This document shows positions 1 through 10,575 of a stretch of DNA of 64,000 bases, one piece after another. A model generated the notes under the pieces. That model did no database searches and was not told where the DNA came from. It was given only the letters and a program-made list of their open reading frames with translations. How positions within the stretch are numbered: position 1 is the stretch's first letter; each line of letters starts with the position of its first letter. The stretch is from the NCBI GenBank assembly GCA_028023455.1, contig JAQFVV010006203.1:7096821-7160820 (forward strand). Reading direction: 5' to 3'. Source of the stretch: Epiperipatus broadwayi. Taxonomy: Eukaryota; Onychophora; Udeonychophora; Euonychophora; Peripatidae. A program made the translations under genes and the position numbers.

Positions 1-1500
1 GTATCGGTAGTATCAGAGAGATTATACCACCAAATTAGAAGGGAACAACCAGAGATACCGACTCTTCCTCTAAAAACAGTTCACATAGCAATGGCGGACA
101 ACCGCAGAGCTAAAGTAGAGCCAAAGCAGATATGGATGGATCTAAAAATTAATAGAAAGAGTTATTCACATGTGTTCCTTATAATGAAAGGTTTAGTACA
201 TGAGGCCCTTTTGGGATCAGATTTTCTAAATAGATACAAATGTAACCTTGACTATGAGAGGGGTCAGGTCACGTGTGAGGGTGAAGTGGTACGTTTTCTG
301 ACAGAGGAGCCTCAATGGTCGATAGGAATGTTACATTTAGAGGATGATGTTCCTGAAAAACTCAAAGATAAGATCGATGGAATGAAAGTAGAAGGGAAAG
401 TTCAAGATAGTGCCTTACAACAAACGTTGACCAAGTATCACCATGTCTTTTCAGACAAGCCGGGGGTTATCCAAGGGTTCGAGCAGAGAATTAAGATGAG
501 AGATGACCAGACATTCAAAGCTAGATCATACCCCATTCCTCATCAATACCGAAAGGCAGTAAAAGAGCAAATAGATCAGATGCTAGAGTGGGGAATTATA
601 TCAAAATGCTCATCAGCGTATTGCAACCCAATGGTGGTAGTAAAAAAAAAAGATGGATCCGTTAGATTATGTCTTGACGCTCGACAGTTAAATAAAGTGA
701 CTGTACCAGACTGCAACGTACCACCTCCCATGCAAGAATTATTAAGGAAGTTCCAAGGAAAGAAGGTATTTTCGACTTTCGATTTGACTGCCAGTTATTG
801 GCAAATTAAGTTACATCCGGAAAATTGCCAATACACGTCGTTCAGATATGAGGGTCACTCATATCAATTTAACAGGATGCCTTTTGGTCTAATAAACAGT
901 GGGGCCGGTCTACTCAGGTGCTTGGACCAGGTGCTATCCTCAGAGATAAACGACATGGTCACAATTTACATGGATGACGTGTTGATAGCCTCAACTGATA
1001 TCAAGGAACATATACGGGAAGTAGGACTATTTCTAGAAGAATGCGAAAAAAAGGGCATAAAAATAAATATCAATAAGAGCACGCTGTGTCAGAAAGAAGT
1101 GGCCTTTTTTGGGCACATGGTGGGAGCCCAGGGGCTCAAACCGCACCTGGACAAGATCTCAGCTATTCTTGACTTTCCAAAACCTAGATCCAAGAAGCAG
1201 ATCCGATCATTTCTGGGTCTGTGTACATTCTACAACCGCTTTCAAGAACGGTTTGCAGAACGGATGGAGCCATTGGTGAGGTTATTAAAAAAGGGTAGTG
1301 AGTGGAAGTGGACGGAGGAACAGGACCAAGCCTTCCAAAGAGTGAAGACGGGTTTCTTGGAACATGTTATGCTGGCCTTTCCTGACTTTTCAAAGCCGTT
1401 CCTAGTTCAGACAGATAGCAGTGGATATGGTCTCGGGGTGACCTTGGCTCAAGAGCAAGAAGATGGAAGAATGGGTATACTATATTTTCTGAGGCCCTGA
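1..1500 (+). CDS. Gypsy pol part 1: protease end, reverse transcriptase, start of RNase H (partial, 5' cut by window edge)
   Basis: The frame is open from base 1, so the methionine at 91 is probably internal. The residues at the very start resemble the stretch just after a retropepsin active-site DTG, so the window cuts off the catalytic Asp. Numbering from the 91 Met: retropepsin tail to about residue 55 (ALLGSDFL), RT from about 140 to 310 with LCLDAR (193-198), FSTFDL (227-232) and the catalytic YMDD (293-296), then the thumb/connection region, then RNase H beginning at about 430 with LVQTDSSGYG, whose Asp is the first RNase H catalytic residue. The frame ends at a TGA at 1498-1500 inside RNase H. 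The RT copies element RNA into DNA. The PFGLINSG motif differs from the usual PFGL(T/N)NAP form. The clade was not resolved. Confidence 0.9.
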   Translation, partial: VSVVSERLYHQIRREQPEIPTLPLKTVHIAMADNRRAKVEPKQIWMDLKINRKSYSHVFLIMKGLVHEALLGSDFLNRYKCNLDYERGQVTCEGEVVRFLTEEPQWSIGMLHLEDDVPEKLKDKIDGMKVEGKVQDSALQQTLTKYHHVFSDKPGVIQGFEQRIKMRDDQTFKARSYPIPHQYRKAVKEQIDQMLEWGIISKCSSAYCNPMVVVKKKDGSVRLCLDARQLNKVTVPDCNVPPPMQELLRKFQGKKVFSTFDLTASYWQIKLHPENCQYTSFRYEGHSYQFNRMPFGLINSGAGLLRCLDQVLSSEINDMVTIYMDDVLIASTDIKEHIREVGLFLEECEKKGIKININKSTLCQKEVAFFGHMVGAQGLKPHLDKISAILDFPKPRSKKQIRSFLGLCTFYNRFQERFAERMEPLVRLLKKGSEWKWTEEQDQAFQRVKTGFLEHVMLAFPDFSKPFLVQTDSSGYGLGVTLAQEQEDGRMGILYFLRP

Positions 1501-1531
1501 GGTACATTATACAACCACTGAGAAAGAGGCG

Positions 1532-3058
1532 TTGGCCATTGTTTGGGCCTTTCAGAAGTTTCGAACACTGTTACTGGGCTCGGAGGTCACCGTGGTTACT
1601 GACCACAAGAGTCTGGAATTTATCAACCATAGCTACCTCACAAATAGCAGATTAGTACGGTGGAGCCTGTACCTCCAAGAATACAACTATACGGTGAGGT
1701 ATTGTAAAGGGTCTGACAATGTAGTAGCTGATACTCTGAGTCGCAATCCGGTGGACAATCAATCCCATCATCTGAGTACTGAGAATTTGTACATAGCAAG
1801 CATAGGGTTAAGAACGGATGAGGGTCTTGAAAGCGATTTGAGGCGCCTGGAGTACTTTCAGAGAGAAGACCGCCAACTCCAGCCAGTCATTGACCAATTG
1901 GAAGGTAAAGAAGCCAAACTGAGTGGGGGTTGGGTCAAGCGGACTATTCAAAATTTTAGATTGGAACAAGGTGTGCTACAATACAGATTGAAGGAAAATC
2001 CAGCAGAATGGAGGGCAGTCATCCCGTGGCACTTGAGGACTGCCGTGGTGGCACACATGCACCGCAGGTCGGGCCACTATGGGATAATGAAGACTGAAGG
2101 ATGGATCAGAAGGTGGTTTTACTGGCCAGGCATGCGTGGCAAAGTTGCAGCGGTCATTGGGCAGTGCGAAATTTGCCAGAGAGTTAAGCCCGCAAATAAG
2201 AAATATGCAGCTCCGATGTTGTCCATGATTCCCAGAGGACCTAAGGAAATCGTTGCAGTGGATTATTATGGCCCACTGCCGGCCTTTAATAAAAAGAAAT
2301 ACCTCCTGGTTGTTTATGATTTGTTCTCTAAACTGGTGTCTGCATATCCCATCACACAAGCCAACACGCGGAATACGATACGTGTCCTGGAAAAGGAGCA
2401 TATTCCATCAGTGGGAAAACCTCGAACCATCCTATCGGATCATGGAACCCCATTCGTTTCGAGGGAGTGGGTGAAATGGACTGAACGGTTGAAGATCGGT
2501 CATGTGTTAACCTCGATCCGTAACCCTCAGTCAAATCCCTGCGAGAGAATGATGCGAGAATTAGGTAGGTTGTTCCGTACTTATGTCCAAACCGACCATA
2601 GAAGGTGGGTCAAACACCTGCCAGACATTTTAAATTATATGAATTGGGCTGTGAACGAATCTACTGGCTTCACTCCGATACATTTGCATTTTGGTAGACA
2701 CGCACCTGGGTTATTCCAGACTGATTTTCCAAGAGAAGAAACTCCCATTGATCTAGAAAAGGATAGGCAGCAGGCCTACCAGCTGATGGTTCACAGGAGC
2801 AGACAACGAAAGGAGAGTTTCAAGAGTTCATCACACTCCTTTAAGGTGGGGGACCAGGTAATGGTGAGGACGCCCCATGTAAGCGAACCTGGAAAGTTTA
2901 TTTGCAAAAAATTTTGCAATTTATATGAGGGCCCATTTACGATAGTAAAAGGTCTGGGAAAACATGCATTTTGGGTGGATACTGGGCAGGGAGTAAAAGG
3001 ATCATATAACGCCCGGTCACTCAAGCCCTTCGCAAACCCGGAGAGGGATAAAGGATAG
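1532..3058 (+). CDS. Gypsy pol part 2: rest of RNase H and integrase (frameshifted from part 1)
   Basis: This continues pol in a different frame. Similarity resumes a few codons before the Met at 1532 (TTEKEAL in the same frame), so that Met is not a true start. RNase H continues with VVTDHKSLEF (residues 21-30) and NVVADTLSRN (63-72). Integrase has the HHCC zinc finger (H177, H182, C212, C215) and the catalytic triad D244, D303, E338 in VDYYGP, LSDHGTPF and NPQSNPCERM. The C-terminal part looks like the GPF/Y module (YEGPFTIV). I see no chromodomain after it. Integrase inserts the cDNA into the host genome. Restoring the reading needs more than one indel between 1478 and 1520, so this copy should not make a full Pol unless the break is a sequencing error. 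Confidence 0.88.
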   Translation: MAIVWAFQKFRTLLLGSEVTVVTDHKSLEFINHSYLTNSRLVRWSLYLQEYNYTVRYCKGSDNVVADTLSRNPVDNQSHHLSTENLYIASIGLRTDEGLESDLRRLEYFQREDRQLQPVIDQLEGKEAKLSGGWVKRTIQNFRLEQGVLQYRLKENPAEWRAVIPWHLRTAVVAHMHRRSGHYGIMKTEGWIRRWFYWPGMRGKVAAVIGQCEICQRVKPANKKYAAPMLSMIPRGPKEIVAVDYYGPLPAFNKKKYLLVVYDLFSKLVSAYPITQANTRNTIRVLEKEHIPSVGKPRTILSDHGTPFVSREWVKWTERLKIGHVLTSIRNPQSNPCERMMRELGRLFRTYVQTDHRRWVKHLPDILNYMNWAVNESTGFTPIHLHFGRHAPGLFQTDFPREETPIDLEKDRQQAYQLMVHRSRQRKESFKSSSHSFKVGDQVMVRTPHVSEPGKFICKKFCNLYEGPFTIVKGLGKHAFWVDTGQGVKGSYNARSLKPFANPERDKG

Positions 3059-3124
3059 AAGAGTCGTTTAAGAAGCCGTTCAAATACACAGGAGGTATTT
3101 GAAGGCTATCGCACCAGGGGGGTA

Positions 3125-4138
3125 TGTAACAAACGGGGTTCGAATACGCGCGTATGTGATATATTACTAATTGCGAGTGGTAATGTTGAGCGACTATGTA
3201 TAAAAAAAAAATATATATATGTAAATGGTCATTCGAACCCTGTTACAAGGAGTGCGAAAGTTATGTATGTATGCATATGTAAATATAGTGTATGTGCGAG
3301 TGTACAGTATGCGTATGTATTATCGGTGATGGTTACTATCAATTATATATATAGAGCTGTATAAATTGTAATTGATTATTCGCATATATTTTATCCGTTA
3401 AGTTTTTTTTTAAAGTTTGAATAATATTGTCGGTGACACGTGTTTTCTTTTGTTAATTAATCTCTTGAACATATGAGGACAGAAATAGAAATGAATTAAT
3501 TGCTGTAGGCAGTTTAGTTAATAACTGGCGTCGGGAAGTCTGAAAACTGGTCAGGTGGGTATTTTTGAAGAACAATGGAAGAACTGGTCAGTGGCGTACG
3601 GATACACAGAGAGAATTTTGAAAAGTTAAAAGTGAAAACAAAAGAACTTTTTGTTGTGCTCGAAAGGAGATATAAAAAAAAAGAGAAAAAGAGACGCGGC
3701 TTGAACTACAGATTAGGAGGACGTGTAAAATTTTTCTTAAGAAGTTTTAATATTTTTTTTTACCCAAAATGTCGGGGTAATTCTATAGTGCGGGTTTCGT
3801 TAATCGGCCCCGTGGACACTTGCCGTGAAACTCACCTGAAGCGGACTTACGAATTGCGTTATTAAAATAAAGAAATTTTGTTTCATCAAAGAAATGGTGA
3901 TGAAAGATCTTTGAAAATTTGGACCTTTTCACAAAGCGAGTGAATCAACTACTCCACCTCTGGGATATGCTATTCGATATACCCTATTGGAACTATTTGC
4001 CATCCGTTATATCTACCAGACCAGTTTTTTTGGCAAGTTATAAATGCGGACTTGTCTTTGATCGCGTGAACTAAGGTAAAGTGACGTGGCACAAAATATG
4101 TGTTCAGTGAATGTATCTTAATAAAGAAACTAGTGTTA
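3125..4138 (+). repeat. Putative 3' LTR of the gypsy element (3' limit uncertain)
   Basis: It follows a polypurine tract (CAGGGGGGTA, 3115-3124) and starts with TGTAAC, the usual LTR TG start. Bases 3125-3145 and 3234-3247 form an inverted repeat (TGTAAC..GGGTTCGAAT against ATTCGAACCC.GTTACA). An AATAAA-type signal lies near 3865 and another at 4129-4134, just before AGTGTTACC, which could be a mutated GTTACA end. The block is richer in CpG than what follows. The 5' LTR is outside the window, so LTR identity cannot be checked. A TGGCGC motif at about 4588 could instead be a primer-binding site, which would put the end near 4587. Confidence 0.5.
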
Positions 4139-4689
4139 CCTCAATATTAATTACTATATTAAGTCTCTTTTAAAATTAAATAAATAACATTATTAAATAA
4201 ACAGCTCTGATATATATATTTGCACTATTTTGATGCGTGTATGAATTATATATATGTGTGGATCAGAATAAATGGGCTGTGCGCTTGAATATTGATATGT
4301 TTATATGCGTGTATAAATGGGATTTATTGGTAATGGGTAGGGTCGTGAATAGAATAAATTTCCCGATAAGATCCGGGTTAGATTAATGGATTTTATCCAA
4401 GAAACTATCGCATATAATAGTAGACATGTAAGACGTAGTTAGGTTTTGTTTTAGCTTTGTTCTCTAGTTAGACTATCGTCCCCAAATCCTGAGATTGAGC
4501 TGGTTCAGTGCGCTACCATAAACAGATATACATACCAGAACCCTTATTTACGTTTTCGATGAGATAATTCTTATCTATGGGTAAGATTGGCGCGTGAGAT
4601 GGAATCAAACCATGCTCACAAATATCTTTATTCGAAGCTCCGGGTTAAAGCCTACAATGGCGGTTTATATTATATCGGTTGATATTATA
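4139..4689. other. Unassigned, mixed AT-rich and CpG-containing sequence
   Basis: No coding frame longer than about 60 codons and no RNA gene seen. Moderate GC around 4340-4660 (for example 4600-4670) differs from the AT-rich DNA beyond and may belong to the preceding LTR or to leader sequence of a second element. Confidence 0.4.
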
Positions 4690-5120
4690 ATACTATAAGT
4701 GCTCAGATATATATTAAGATAGACAATCTTCATATTTTAATGGACAGGCTCCAATCTACTACACACTCCAACTCTTCAACCGTCCATCCAATTGAAAATC
4801 TGATGGTGGAATGCTCGAAGGCCACCCTGAGGCCGATAGCCTGTCCATTAAAGTATGAAGATTGTCTATCTTAATATATATCTGAGCACTTATAGTATAT
4901 ATGTGTGGGAGATGATAATCTGGACCAACTGATGATTGCTGGTTTAGCATGAAATACGTATATTGGTGATTGTTTATCTTTTCAGCATATATGTGCTTTA
5001 GTGTATCAGTGTTATTAGATAGAGTGGAGTGTGATGGGTCATTTGGAAGTCTGTGCTCATATATTCTATATTACATATATAGACACAGGTATATAATAAG
5101 TCCATGTTTCAGTTATTAAA
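4690..5120. mobile_element. Palindromic MITE, family A, copy 1 (incomplete)
   Basis: Bases 4690-4752 and 4847-4913 are inverted complements (TAAGTGCTCAGATATATATT against its reverse complement). They flank a loop that shares sequence with the inner arms of the large palindrome at 57437-58232. The right half continues through GTCTGTGCTCAT (5049) into about 60 bases also present after the 57 kb copy. The outer left arm is missing. No coding capacity. Confidence 0.75.
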
Positions 5121-5689
5121 GTTATCACTAATGGATTTTTTTCTTCCACTGCTTTTGAGGAAAAATAATAATACCCTTCCAAACCTTTACACCAAACTTC
5201 ATTCATAAATAAACTAATTAGGCATGTTATAATATTTATTTAAACAACTCAAAACATCGTTATATTATACTTGTTTTACATCGTATTTTTTTTTTTTTTG
5301 TAGTTGATATGTTGTTTCTATGTGTGTACTAGTCATTCTCAGTTTAGAAATACAGTAATTGAAAAAAAAAAGAAAAATTACACTGAACATATTGTAATGG
5401 TACAAAGAATTGGGGTGAACTTGGGGTGATGGGAAATCATCATCATCACTACTTAATACATCAAATTTTAAATATTTAAATGATTAGTGAGCATGGTAGA
5501 TCAGCAAGAAATAAACTAAATACAAGTTATAATAATAATCACCATTACAGAGAAGGATAATCATTCATCATCATGAATGATCAACAATAAAAATCAACAG
5601 TCACAATTGGATTTGAAAGTGATCCATTAACCCCTGCTAAATTTGGAGCAGATTATGTAAACAATATTTTGGATGCATAAACTTAAGTG
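5121..5689. other. AT-rich sequence without recognised features
   Basis: Low-complexity A/T with ATC-rich stretches near 5440-5570. The right part may be the non-coding 3' end of the Tigger relic that follows on the opposite strand, but no terminal repeat was found. Confidence 0.4.
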
Positions 5690-6735
5690 CTTATCCATCA
5701 GAACACAATAATAAAAAAAATAATGCTGAAATATTTAATTAGACTGATTATCATCAATGCTCTGGCTGAAAAATGTGTGTTGTATTGGATGGAAGAAAAA
5801 TTGCTTTTATATTTGGATGGTCTAAATATCTATGACCTGATGCATTGTCAGTACATAATAAAACTTTAAAATCTAGACTTTTTTTATTTCATATATGTGT
5901 CAATCTCTGATACAAAGCAAGTATTAAACCATTTAGTAAGTATTGTAGTTGTCATCCAAGCTTTGTATTAGTCATCCAATGTGTTGACAAATGTTTGAAA
6001 TCTTTACCTTTTAGAGTGTGTGGTCTTAGAGATCAATTTATTACAAGAGATTTAACATCTGATCTCCTGATGCATTGCTAGAAAGTAACCATGTTATTCA
6101 ATCTTTGCTTGCTTTAAACCCACTTACACCCTTTTTCTCACACTTTGCAATGTAAGTTCAACTAGGTATTTTTTTCTAAAACAGTTCTGTTTAATCAGCA
6201 TTGAATATTTGATATGGACTGTATCCTCCATCTTCAATAATTTTGGCTAATTTTTCTGGAAAAGTTTTGGTAGCTTCACCCATAATTTTACATTATGCAC
6301 TCCATTCCTTTTTAAAAAATCTGTATAGGCATACATTGCTAGATGAAAATTCTTTATCAGTCTGGAAGCAGAAGTAGATGGTTCTAATTGTTTCATCCAT
6401 TCACAAAACTGAAGAGCTTTTCATTGAATTAAATTACAATTTAAATGAATTCTTTTTTGAGATAATTATTCTATCCAGAGTATTAGTGCTTATACCATTT
6501 TTTCTAATAAATTTTTTCTTGAATATCATGATAAATTGGCATTTAGTTTTGAACCAAAAATAATAGATTTTCTTATTGCATCTTCATTCTTTTTGATTCC
6601 TCTTATAGTCAGTTTTCCTAAATTAAAATGTTTACCAATTGCCATTGATACTTCTTTTGCTAAGCGATCTAAAATTTCAACTTTCATTTTTAAAGAAATT
6701 GCTTTTCTTGGACATTTTTTTCTCTCCATTAAAGT
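5690..6735 (-). pseudogene. Tigger/pogo-like transposase relic
   Basis: Read on the - strand from 6729, the frame starts MERKKCPRKAISLKMK and has the CENP-B/pogo N-terminal helix-turn-helix layout (VEILDRL, then an IGKHF and TIRGIKKNE pattern), as in TIGD1-type transposases. Further on, in other frames, are FPEKLAKIIEDGGYSP (near 6240-6180), FKASKD with a degraded SNASGD (near 6110), TKAWMT plus FNTCFVSEI (near 5970-5900) and TDNASGH..HPNIKAIFLPSNTT (near 5860-5770), the DDE core containing the second catalytic Asp. Many stops and frameshifts show it is dead. The family cuts and pastes at TA sites. I found no terminal inverted repeats and no target duplication. Confidence 0.75.
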
Positions 6736-7395
6736 AAACTAAAACTCTAAAGTAAAAATTAAAAAGAGACGCACCTACTCAATTTAAAAATTAACTTTCG
6801 GACACTAAGAGATTACTCTTTAAAAGGCAATAACAGAATGTATATAATTTAAAATTATCATTCTATACCAAATACATACATCTACATACTAAAACTTTTT
6901 ATCTTATGTATGTACGTACATATATTTCAATAACATGCAATGTGTGCAAAAAAAAAAAAGAAAGAGAGAGAAGGAAAAACCTGAATTTGAACGAAACATG
7001 GATTTCAAAATCGTGTAAAAAAATCTGCAAAAAAAACAATCAAACAAACTGTGATGGAATATGAACTGCATAACATCAAAGTCGCATTAAAAAAGTCATC
7101 ATAAAAAGAGACTCAGGAGTATATAAAATTTGAACACTCAAGTGTCAGGTTGACAATTTTAATTATCTGAGATGACAATATAATTAATGTTTCAAGTTAA
7201 TTAATGTTTCAAGTTCTAGTAAATCTTTAAACTTTTCCTATAATTCCATTTAATTAAAGATTAAGTAGCTATGCATACACCCTTAAAACAGATTCTTATT
7301 ATCGCCTTTATCTTGTGACTTAATAATCAATTATGAACTGACCGGCGAACTAAGATTTTGACGTAATTAATTTATGAAAATATTAAATTAGCATT
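6736..7395. other. AT-rich sequence without recognised features
   Basis: No open frame of note, no tRNA-like boxes, no inverted repeat detected by eye. A run of A with GA-rich sequence occurs near 6950-6975. Confidence 0.4.
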
Positions 7396-7800
7396 GTGAA
7401 TGTGTTGCTAGTTAGCATAAATATGCATTCTCCTTGCTATACCTATAATGGTCTACATCAGGATCGTTTCCACGTCAAGTCACACCTTGAAAGTTTAGGC
7501 AACTGTGACATTTATTTGTATTTGAAGGAACTAAAGCATTCCAAAGGGCTCATAAGCCACTCTTCTGCTCATTTGAATAAAAAAGCCTCTTCATATTATA
7601 GCAAGTAGCCCGGTTTGGGGAACCATTTACTAGGTAATAAACCTCAATTAAGAACACATTCGAGGTGCACATATTCTGATACTATAGTTTATAATGCACT
7701 AGAATCTGACTTCAACTGCCACACCTCAGTTCAGCTTCCTTAGCAAGTAACTTCAGCTTGGATCCGATTCGGAATCTGAGTTAATGCGTTTATCTGTGTA
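7396..7800. repeat. Unclassified, less AT-rich block
   Basis: This 400-bp block has higher GC than its surroundings and a 70-codon + frame (7396-7605) that resembles no family I recognise. The composition contrast suggests an unclassified interspersed repeat rather than a gene. No terminal repeats seen. Confidence 0.3.
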
Positions 7801-7997
7801 GCAATTATATATATCACACAAATATCTTTATAGTTGAGTTTAAACTTAGTAAAAATAATATTATAATCTCTATCAGTTACCAATAAATTGATCACTCTAA
7901 CTATTATTGATTTCCACTATATAGAACATGGCATGAGTTATGACATAGAAGATGGTATAAGCTTATTAAAAAGTCATAGACTAATTAAACATTTTGT

Positions 7998-8240
7998 AAA
8001 CCCAAAAGCCACTCACCTGCATGTGAGTATTATATAAATTGCTTTATGATATTATTTTATAACCCTGAACCACTCACCTGTGTGTGAGCGCTATAATTTG
8101 CTTTATTAAGTCATTTGTAACCCTGAGCATTCACTCACCTGCGTGTGAGCTCTATATAAATTGTTGTTTTATATTTTACATAACCCTGAGTATTCACTCA
8201 CATGCATGTGGGCTAACTATACCCAATTATTTTGCTTTAT
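7998..8240. repeat. Minisatellite, about 60-bp unit, four copies, with a palindromic core
   Basis: Units begin near 7998, 8061, 8119 and 8182 (spacing 63, 58, 63), each opening AACCC(T/A)GA or similar. Each carries a core of the form ACTCAC(C/A)TG(C/T)RTGTGRGC, which is an imperfect palindrome CTCAC...GTGAG containing CACCTG. The AT-rich remainder (TATAAATTGCTTTAT-like) diverges more than the core. Confidence 0.8.
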
Positions 8241-9095
<855 letters not shown>

Positions 9096-9122
9096 AATTT
9101 TATTAAACGCCATTATTATATT

Positions 9123-9293
9123 AAGTAATAATTTACTAAGGCTGTAACCTTAGAAATAAGCATCTGAAAAATACGAAGGTAGGGACCTCTTTTCTTCATG
9201 GCGTAAGCTTGTGTTTTTAAGACCTATAGAGGTCCCTACCTTCGTATTTTTCAGACGCTTATTTCTAAGGTTACAGCCTTAGTAAATTATTAC

Positions 9294-9295
<2 letters not shown>
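9123..9295. mobile_element. Short palindromic MITE with 68-bp arms
   Basis: Bases 9123-9190 and 9228-9295 are inverted complements with one mismatch seen (A at 9151 against the G expected), separated by a 37-bp loop. The ends read AAGTAATAATTTAC. It sits between the long (TTA)n array and a shorter one (9293-9330), so its TAATAA ends could have seeded or captured the microsatellite. No coding capacity. Confidence 0.9.
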
Positions 9296-9331
<36 letters not shown>

Positions 9332-9406
9332 GTTGTTGTTGTTGTTGTTGAAACAGTTAGATCGGTTTCACCTGTTGTTGTTGAAACAGTTAGATCGGTT
9401 TCACCT
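9293..9406. repeat. (ATT)n then (GTT)n, followed by a duplicated segment of about 30 bp
   Basis: The ATT track changes to GTT near 9331. Then a unit ending GAAACAGTTAGATCGGTTTC is present twice in tandem (ends near 9376 and 9406). Inside it GAAAC..GTTTC is a small inverted repeat. Confidence 0.85.
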
Positions 9407-10567
9407 ATTATATTCTATAATAGTGTATTTCGTTTAACTCAGATTGCATATATTTTTTTAATTTTAAAAAAAGTAACCAAATTTTTGTTAATTGAACTTC
9501 ATTTTTAAAGCCTGAATGAATTATTATTAAGTCATCATGAAGCTATGAAATTTTGTTTACTATTTTTTTAAAATAGTATATATTTTTAATTACAATATAC
9601 TATTTTGTTTCTTTTGTGATTTGATTAATCGTTTGTGTTATTGTGTTTATTTCAAGTGTCATATTTGGATCAGACTTCAATAGATTCAAAAGTTCATGAT
9701 ATAAAAATTTCACATTTAATATGACTTTTAAGGGCAAGATTTAGTGTCAATTAATTTAAAATTTTCTCATGGATATGTTTACTCAGGGCATGTTCATTTA
9801 TGAATCTTCCTCAAGTTGCATTATATTACAATCATGTTTTTATTTTATGGTTATTACAGTGATATATGAATAAAACAGACTTCAGATTTTTAAGTTCCTT
9901 ATAAATTATTGCCCAATACTGAATGACTAGCTAGATTAACTAGGTACTAACAATATAGGATTTCTTTGAAAATTTTAATTCCACTGAGATTTTTGTTCTA
10001 TCAAGATTTGATCTCTGTCATGGTTGTGATAACAACTTCAATAAGTACTATATCATAGGTTATAATTCCATGAATTAATGAAAACAACAACAAAAAAGAG
10101 TTTAATTAGATATTTATTTTTTAATTTTAAGATTTTAATTTGCTATACATACAAACCAAATATGCATAATGCCAAATTAGAAATTTAAATACACCAATCA
10201 ATCGCATTGCTAGTAATATACATTTGAATAATCAGACAATCATCTCTCAGGACAATTATTTTGTGGTTCAACATCATTTATCAGCTGGCTTTGAGCATTC
10301 TAATGCAATGTGTAAAATTGTTTTTTATATAAATAATATACTTTAAATTAATCAGATTTTAGTGTGTGTAAAAATGACATTTTCTTACAATATTAAAATA
10401 AATTAACTATTCAAATAAAGTTTAAACAAATCAACCAATCAAATTGTTAGCCATATATCTATTATCTTTGTGTCATGTTAGAATAATCAGAAAGTCAGCT
10501 GTTTGGCATTTATATAAAAAGCCAACTGATGATTGATGCTAATGCCTTGAAAATTTATCCCGGAAGA
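9407..10567. other. AT-rich sequence without recognised features
   Basis: No open frame, RNA gene or repeat boundary could be supported before the 8-bp target duplication of the hAT element at 10568-10575. Confidence 0.4.
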
Positions 10568-10575
10568 TTCTAAAT

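Larger units (their letters stand above)
1..4138 (+). mobile_element. Ty3/gypsy-type LTR retrotransposon, 3' half (pol plus putative 3' LTR)
   Basis: The window opens inside the pol gene of an LTR retrotransposon. The order protease, reverse transcriptase, RNase H, integrase is that of Ty3/gypsy (Metaviridae) and not of copia. Pol is followed by a G-rich polypurine tract (about 3115-3124) and a block starting TGTAAC at 3125 that looks like the 3' LTR. The 5' LTR, gag and the protease active site lie upstream of the window. One frame disruption near 1480-1520 breaks pol. Otherwise the frames are long and open, so the copy is fairly young compared with most elements here. CpG dinucleotides are also commoner than in the flanking DNA. 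The 3' limit is an estimate. Confidence 0.88.

Noticed and set aside
1976-3024. Several frames overlapping the gypsy integrase
   Set aside because: They are shadow frames of the integrase reading, with no similarity to any family.
7998-8240. Minisatellite as a tandem array of tRNA-like or SINE units
   Set aside because: No A or B box pairs; the shared core is a simple inverted repeat.
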